A stretch of 64,000 bases of DNA from Sphingomonas sp. 7/4-4 (GTDB lineage: Bacteria; Pseudomonadota; Alphaproteobacteria; Sphingomonadales; Sphingomonadaceae). Position 1 is the first letter of the stretch. Every line of letters starts with the position of its first letter. The notes beneath the pieces are model-generated. The model searched no databases. It saw only the letters and a program-made list of their open reading frames with translations, and was not told where the DNA came from. The translations under genes and the position numbers were made by a program. The stretch spans positions 3,116,501-3,180,500 of the forward strand of contig NZ_CP115960.1 in NCBI RefSeq assembly GCF_027941955.1, given 5' to 3'. Positions 60,123 to 64,000 of this stretch are shown piece by piece.

Positions 60123-60260
60123 GCGTTCCCCCTGAGCGCAGGAAGTAACCGAGTCGCGCCGGCACGCAAGAGGGCCCGCGCGGCGCCGGCGTAGCGGGGC
60201 TTTGCCGGGGCGAAGCCATCTGCGGCTTGCCGATTCGCGCTTGTCGGGCAAGGGGGATGC

Positions 60261-61166
60261 ATGCGTACTTCGTCCACCGCCGATACCGGCGGGCTCGCTC
60301 TCGGCGTCGGCGCCTATACGCTCTGGGGCGTCCTCCCGCTCTACATCCATCTGCTCAAGGGCGTGCCGGCGCTGCAGGTGCTCGCGCATCGCGTCCTCTG
60401 GTCGCTGGTGCTGCTCGCGGTGATCATCGTGATCTTCCGGCGCGCCCGGCCGATCTTCGCCGCCGCGCGCGGGCGAACATTGTTGCTGCTCCTCGGCAGC
60501 GCCCTGCTGATCGCGATAAACTGGATCGTCTATATCTGGGCGGTCCAGAACGATCATGTGCTCGAGGCCAGCCTCGGCTATTTCATCAATCCGCTGATCA
60601 ATGTCGGGTTGGGCTTCGCCTTTCTCGGCGAGCGGCTGCGGCGGATCCAGGGCGTGGCGATCGCGATCGCCGCGGCGGGCGTTTTGGTTCTGGCGGTCAG
60701 CGGCGGCGGAGCGCTGTGGATCTCGCTCGCGCTCGCGATCAGCTTCGGGCTCTACGGGCTGCTGCGCAAGGTTGCCGCGATCGACGCGCTCGGCGGCCTC
60801 ACTGTCGAGACGTTGCTGCTCGCGCCGTTCAGCCTCGCTTTGCTGGTCCATGCGAGCCAGGCGGGCACCGGCGCATTCGGCCAGACGACGCATCTCGATC
60901 TGTTGCTGATCCTTGCCGGCGCAGTCACAGCCGCGCCGCTGCTGATGTTCGCCGCCGCCGCCCGCCGCATGCCGCTCGCGACGCTGGGGCTGCTCCAATA
61001 TATCGCGCCCTCGCTCCAGTTTGCCGAGGCAGTGCTGCTGTTCGGCGAGCCGGTGCGCACCGTCCACATCGCCACCTTCGCGCTGATCTGGACGGGCTGC
61101 GCGCTCTACGCGTTCGACAGCATCCGGGCATCGCGGGCCTCTGCGATGCAAACCGCGCCGGAATAA
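60261..61166 (+). CDS. rarD: RarD/EamA family transporter
   Basis: A 301-residue ten-transmembrane DMT-superfamily protein. The RarD signature is LALGVGAYTLWGVLPLYIHLLKG, NWIVYIWAVQNDHVLEASLGYFINPL and PLLMFAAAARRMPLATLGLLQYIAPSLQF. The substrate is not known (export or uptake of small metabolites). Divergent from the upstream membrane protein; 138 bp between them contain no recognised feature. Confidence 0.92.
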   Translation: MRTSSTADTGGLALGVGAYTLWGVLPLYIHLLKGVPALQVLAHRVLWSLVLLAVIIVIFRRARPIFAAARGRTLLLLLGSALLIAINWIVYIWAVQNDHVLEASLGYFINPLINVGLGFAFLGERLRRIQGVAIAIAAAGVLVLAVSGGGALWISLALAISFGLYGLLRKVAAIDALGGLTVETLLLAPFSLALLVHASQAGTGAFGQTTHLDLLLILAGAVTAAPLLMFAAAARRMPLATLGLLQYIAPSLQFAEAVLLFGEPVRTVHIATFALIWTGCALYAFDSIRASRASAMQTAPE

Positions 61167-61169
61167 TAT

Positions 61170-61185
61170 TCAACCAATTGGTTGA
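61170..61185. promoter_or_regulatory. Operator candidate for the ArsR-type regulator
   Basis: TCAACCAATTGGTTGA is a perfect 16-bp palindrome overlapping the -35 box. A second, imperfect copy TCAACTATATGGTTGA lies at 61209-61224 over the start region. Confidence 0.75.
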
Positions 61186-61209
61186 CTAAATTCCTGCCGG
61201 CCCTATGCT
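61182..61209 (+). promoter_or_regulatory. Promoter of the arsR-VOC-AHSA1 operon
   Basis: -35 TTGACT (61182-61187), 16-bp spacer, -10 TATGCT (61204-61209). The predicted transcription start is close to 61217, the preferred ATG. Confidence 0.55.
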
Positions 61210-61224
61210 CAACTATATGGTTGA
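61209..61224. promoter_or_regulatory. Second operator half-site pair
   Basis: TCAACTATATGGTTGA: arms TCAAC/GTTGA with a 6-base centre, matching the upstream palindrome's arms. It overlaps the start codon, so binding would block transcription or translation initiation. Confidence 0.6.
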
Positions 61225-61561
61225 ACAACGACTCGATACGACGTTCCACGCTTTGGCCGATCCCACGCGGCGCGGCATGCTCGCCACTCTCGCGCTCGGC
61301 GAGAAGTCGATCGGCGAACTGGCCGAGCCCTTTTCGATGAGCTTCGCCGGTGCCGCCAAGCACGTGAAGGTGCTCGAAGGCGCCGGGCTCGTCGCGCGCC
61401 GCAAGGTCGGCCGCAACCAGCTCTGCCGCCTCAATGCCGGGCCCCTGGCCGAGGCGGACAAATGGCTCCGCCAATGGGAGCAGTTCTGGACGCTCCGCCT
61501 CGATCGGCTCGAGGCGCTGATCGCCGAAGACCAGAAGAAGGATGTCGGAGGACGCGAATGA
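61217..61561 (+). CDS. ArsR-type winged-helix repressor
   Basis: A 114-residue HTH regulator: TFHALADPTRRGMLATLALGEKSIGELA and the recognition helix FSMSFAGAAKHVKVLEGAGLV, then the wing ARRKVGRNQLCRL. It lacks the metal-binding ELCVCDL motif, as expected for the SRPBCC-linked non-metal subgroup. ATG 61217 is preferred over 61205, because the latter lies in the -10 box. Autoregulation from two palindromes is likely. It overlaps the VOC gene by 4 bases. Confidence 0.9.
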   Translation: MVEQRLDTTFHALADPTRRGMLATLALGEKSIGELAEPFSMSFAGAAKHVKVLEGAGLVARRKVGRNQLCRLNAGPLAEADKWLRQWEQFWTLRLDRLEALIAEDQKKDVGGRE

Positions 61562-61953
61562 CCACGGCAACTCCCTTCCTCATGTTCCAGCATGGCAAGG
61601 CGCAGGCGGCGCTCGATTTCTATGTCGAAATCGTTCCCGGCAGCCGCATTGTCTCGATCGAGCGCTTCGGAGCCGAAGGTCCGGGCCCCGAAGGCACGGT
61701 GCTGCGGGCGCATGTCGAGATCGCCGGCCAGCCGGTGATGGTGCATGACAGCTTCATCACCCACGGCTTCGATTTCACGCCGTCCTGGTCTTTCTTCCTG
61801 GATTGCGCCGACGAGGCCGAGGCCGATCGGCTGTTCGCCGCGCTCAGTGCCGGCGGCGGGGTGCTGATGCCGCTCGACAATTACGGCTGGAGCCGCCGCT
61901 TCGGCTGGGTGTCCGACAAGTTCGGCGTGTCATGGCAGATCAACCTGCAATGA
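61558..61953 (+). CDS. VOC/PhnB-like glyoxalase-fold protein
   Basis: A 131-residue VOC-superfamily protein: TPFLMFQHGKAQAALDFYVEIVP, VSIERFGAEGPGPEG, and the late FGWVSDKFGVSWQINL. These PhnB-type proteins form a single domain; metal residues are partly present. Function unknown. In operon with the ArsR regulator and two AHSA1 proteins. Confidence 0.88.
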   Translation: MTTATPFLMFQHGKAQAALDFYVEIVPGSRIVSIERFGAEGPGPEGTVLRAHVEIAGQPVMVHDSFITHGFDFTPSWSFFLDCADEAEADRLFAALSAGGGVLMPLDNYGWSRRFGWVSDKFGVSWQINLQ

Positions 61954-62387
61954 GCGAACCGATTGTCCTCACCGTGACGCGTGATTTCGCCGCGCCGGCG
62001 GAGCGCGTGTTCGATGCCTGGCTCGATCCCGCCGATGCCGTGCGCTTCCTGTTCGCCACGCCGGACGGCGAGATGATCCGCTGCGAGATCGATCCCCGTG
62101 TCGGCGGCGGCTTCACGCTTACCGAGCGTCGTCCCGGCGGCGATGCCGAGCATCGCGGCCGCTATCTCGAAATCGATCGCCCGCGCCGCCTCGTCTTCCT
62201 GTTCGCCGCCGACCCCGCGGAGGAAGGCGAATGGACCCGCGTCTCGATTGACATCGCCGACGTGAGCGATGGCTGCACGCTCACCCTAACCCACGAAATG
62301 GACCCGCAATGGGCGGCCTATGAGGCGCAGACCCGCAAGGGCTGGACGATGATCCTCGAAAGCCTGACCCGCATATTGGAGAGCTGA
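61950..62387 (+). CDS. SRPBCC/AHSA1-domain protein 1
   Basis: A 145-residue START-like fold protein of the AHSA1 family: LTVTRDFAAPAERVFDAWLDPADAVRF, then RVGGGFTLTERRPGGDAEHRG. Such proteins bind hydrophobic ligands or modulate stress responses, but this group is uncharacterised. ATG 61950 overlaps the VOC stop; the next gene begins one base after its stop. Confidence 0.88.
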   Translation: MSEPIVLTVTRDFAAPAERVFDAWLDPADAVRFLFATPDGEMIRCEIDPRVGGGFTLTERRPGGDAEHRGRYLEIDRPRRLVFLFAADPAEEGEWTRVSIDIADVSDGCTLTLTHEMDPQWAAYEAQTRKGWTMILESLTRILES

Positions 62388-62388
62388 A

Positions 62389-62910
62389 ATGGCTGACACG
62401 ATTACTGCAGAAACGCTGCGCTTCGAGCGCGATCTCGCCGCGCCGATCGAGACGGTATGGCAATATCTGGTCGATCCCGAACTGCGCGCGCGCTGGTTCA
62501 TGGGCGGGCCGACCGAGCTGCACGAAGGCGGCGCAATCGGCATGACGATGCGGCACGGCAACCTTGCCGACGAGCCTGATCCGATGCCCGAACGCTATGC
62601 GCCCTATGACGGCAAGGCGTGGAGCGAGACGATCACCAAGCTCGAACCACCCCGGCTGATCGCCTTCACCTGGTCGGGCGGCGAGGCGGGCGAAGTGACG
62701 ATCGAGCTGGATCGCATCGGCAATGACCGCACCCGCCTGACGCTCACCCATGCCGGTCTGCGCGGCGCCGACGATGCGCGCAATTTCGGCGGCGGCTGGG
62801 GCTCGCATCTCGCCGTGCTCGAACGTCGGCTGGAGGGCAAGCACATCGCCAGTTTCTGGGCATTGCACGCCCAGGCGGAGGCTGCGGCGGCGCGCGCGCT
62901 GGGGCTATAA
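62389..62910 (+). CDS. SRPBCC/AHSA1-domain protein 2
   Basis: A 173-residue relative of the preceding gene: LRFERDLAAPIETVWQYLVDPELRARW, GNDRTRLTLTHAGLRG and a C-terminal helix (GSHLAVLERRLEGK). The two paralogues in tandem suggest different ligands or a heterodimer. Last gene of the arsR operon; a palindromic repeat follows it. Confidence 0.88.
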   Translation: MADTITAETLRFERDLAAPIETVWQYLVDPELRARWFMGGPTELHEGGAIGMTMRHGNLADEPDPMPERYAPYDGKAWSETITKLEPPRLIAFTWSGGEAGEVTIELDRIGNDRTRLTLTHAGLRGADDARNFGGGWGSHLAVLERRLEGKHIASFWALHAQAEAAAARALGL

Positions 62911-62993
62911 CCGTCACCCCGGCGAAAGCCGGGGCCCAGAGCTTCAGGCGATGGATGTGGGGCTCGGGTCCCGGCTTTCGCCGGGATGACGAG
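62911..62993. repeat. REP-like palindrome after the arsR operon
   Basis: GTCACCCCGGCGAAAGCCGGG at the left pairs with CCCGGCTTTCGCCGGGATGAC at the right across a ~40-base loop. The CGGCGAAAGCCGG core is related to the GGCGAAGGCC family. It separates convergent genes. Confidence 0.75.
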
Positions 62994-62996
62994 CTA

Positions 62997-64000
62997 TCAG
63001 ATGATCTCGAACAGGCCGGCGGCGCCCATGCCGCCGGCCGTGCACATCGATACGACGACATAGCGCACGCCGCGCTTGTGGCCCTCGATCAGTGCGTGGC
63101 CCACCAGCCGGCTCCCGGTCATCCCGAACGGATGGCCGACTGCGATCGCGCCGCCATTGACGTTGAGCTTGTCGGGATCGATCCCCAAAGTGTCGCGGCA
63201 ATAAAGGCATTGGCTCGCGAACGCTTCGTTGATCTCCCACAGCCCGATATCCTCGATCGCTAGCCCCGTACGCGCGAGCAGCTTGGGCACTGCGAAGACC
63301 GGGCCGATTCCCATTTCGTCGGGCTCGCATCCCGCCACCTGAAAGCCGCGATAGATGCCGAGGATCTCGCGGCCTTCGGATTCGGCGGTTTTGCGGTCCA
63401 TCAGGATCTGCGCGGCGGCGCCGTCGGAGAGCTGGCTGGCATTGCCGGCGGTGACGTTGCGACCCTCCTTCACGAACTCACCGTCTTTCCAAACCGTCTT
63501 GAGCCCCGCCAGGGCTTCGGCTGTGGTGCCCGGGCGGATGCCCTCGTCCTGCGTCACCGTGACGGTCTCACTGCCGGTGTGGTTGCCTTCCTTGTCGTAG
63601 AGCGCTTTCTGGACGGTGATCGGCACGATCTCCTCGGCGAACGCACCCTTCTCGAGACCCGCCGCGGCGCGCTGCTGGCTCATCGCGGCGAATTCGTCCT
63701 GCGCCGCGCGACTGATTCCGTAACGCTCGGCGACGATCTCGGCGGTCTCGATCATCGGGATGTACGCCGCGGGCACTTGCTCGATCACCGAGGGGTTCAC
63801 GACGCGCGGCGCGTTCTTCATCGTCAGGCTGATCGATTCCATCCCGCCCGCGAGCGCGACGTCGATCTCGTCGGTCATGATCGAGCGTGCGGCGAGTGCG
63901 ATCGCAGTCAGCCCCGAGCCGCATTTCCGATCGAGGCTGAACGCCGGGACGCTGTGCGGAATCCCCGCCGCGAACAGAGCGAGCCGCGCCATGTTGCCGC
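62997..64000 (-). CDS. Thiolase (acetyl-CoA C-acetyltransferase type), 5' end outside the window
   Basis: The last 334 residues of a thiolase; the frame is open at 64000, so the first ~50-60 residues lie beyond the window. The nucleophilic Cys is in FSLDRKCGSGLTAI, the His in VNGGAIAVGHPFGMTG and the second Cys in SMCTAGGMGAAGLFE. GHPFGMTG and CTAGGMG differ slightly from the commonest motifs (GHPIGASG, CIGGGMG). Could be biosynthetic (phaA-like) or degradative (fadA-like). Confidence 0.9.
   Translation of the reverse strand, partial: GNMARLALFAAGIPHSVPAFSLDRKCGSGLTAIALAARSIMTDEIDVALAGGMESISLTMKNAPRVVNPSVIEQVPAAYIPMIETAEIVAERYGISRAAQDEFAAMSQQRAAAGLEKGAFAEEIVPITVQKALYDKEGNHTGSETVTVTQDEGIRPGTTAEALAGLKTVWKDGEFVKEGRNVTAGNASQLSDGAAAQILMDRKTAESEGREILGIYRGFQVAGCEPDEMGIGPVFAVPKLLARTGLAIEDIGLWEINEAFASQCLYCRDTLGIDPDKLNVNGGAIAVGHPFGMTGSRLVGHALIEGHKRGVRYVVVSMCTAGGMGAAGLFEII

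Noticed and set aside
59172-61151. 659-codon frame joining the membrane protein with upstream sequence
   Set aside because: The upstream part is Arg/Glu/Gln-rich antisense of rarD; the real start is ATG 60122.

Overview
High-GC alphaproteobacterial chromosome, most probably a sphingomonad (Sphingomonas or close relative). This rests on protein character (DUF1491, DUF6489, MmcB and DUF1674 families), gene order and codon use; no 16S gene is present. The window starts inside a penicillin-binding protein gene and ends inside a thiolase gene. I see no prophage, CRISPR array, transposase, secretion or defence island.

The central landmark is the probable chromosome origin. From about 7.3 to 26 kb the gene order is the conserved origin neighbourhood of alphaproteobacteria: dnaQ, coaE, aroE, maf and a PpsR-type regulator read leftward. 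A 303-bp divergent gap follows, and then hemE, hemJ, rho, terC, mnmE, mnmG, rsmG, parA and parB read rightward, with holA, lptE and leuS convergent. The gap holds five GANTC (CcrM) sites, an AT-rich patch and a DnaA-box-like 9-mer. Three near-perfect parS palindromes lie at 17.9-20.4 kb, two of them inside rsmG.

Layout: 0-7.3 kb, PBP, YgjP-like metalloprotease, SCO1, ankyrin protein, mmcB, SleB hydrolase, DUF1491, thioesterase, ptsN and hpf, with a highly structured 328-bp element between hpf and ptsN. 7.3-26.6 kb, origin region. 26.6-35 kb, outer-membrane protein, thiamine-phosphate-synthase-like protein, yggS, HAD, exonuclease, ribA, xthA, lolA, ftsK. 35-39.5 kb, ubiH, a secreted protein, a decayed duplicate and pseudogene, trm112, Lon-N protein, thioredoxin. 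39.7-47.7 kb, tRNA-Gly, DUF2147, DUF72, a glutaryl-CoA cluster (CaiB/BaiF, GNAT, gcdH), a Mic60-like protein, hemD, hemC, tsaD. 47.7-55 kb, gpsA, DUF1697, DUF1674, rsmB, an orphan ParD antitoxin, rpe, heparinase-like protein, purH. 55-59 kb, branched-chain 2-oxoacid dehydrogenase bkdA1-A2-B. 59-64 kb, membrane protein, rarD, an arsR-VOC-AHSA1-AHSA1 operon and a thiolase.

About 19 otherwise well-conserved genes, many essential (leuS, ftsK, parB, purH, tsaD, hemC), are each split by one to three single-base indels. Nearly all are missing bases in short G/C runs, which is the signature of uncorrected sequencing error. I annotate these as one gene each and give the break position. The only disruption that looks genuinely decayed is near 37.2-37.75 kb. 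Short palindromic repeats of several families are scattered between genes, and one copy sits inside the bkdB coding sequence.
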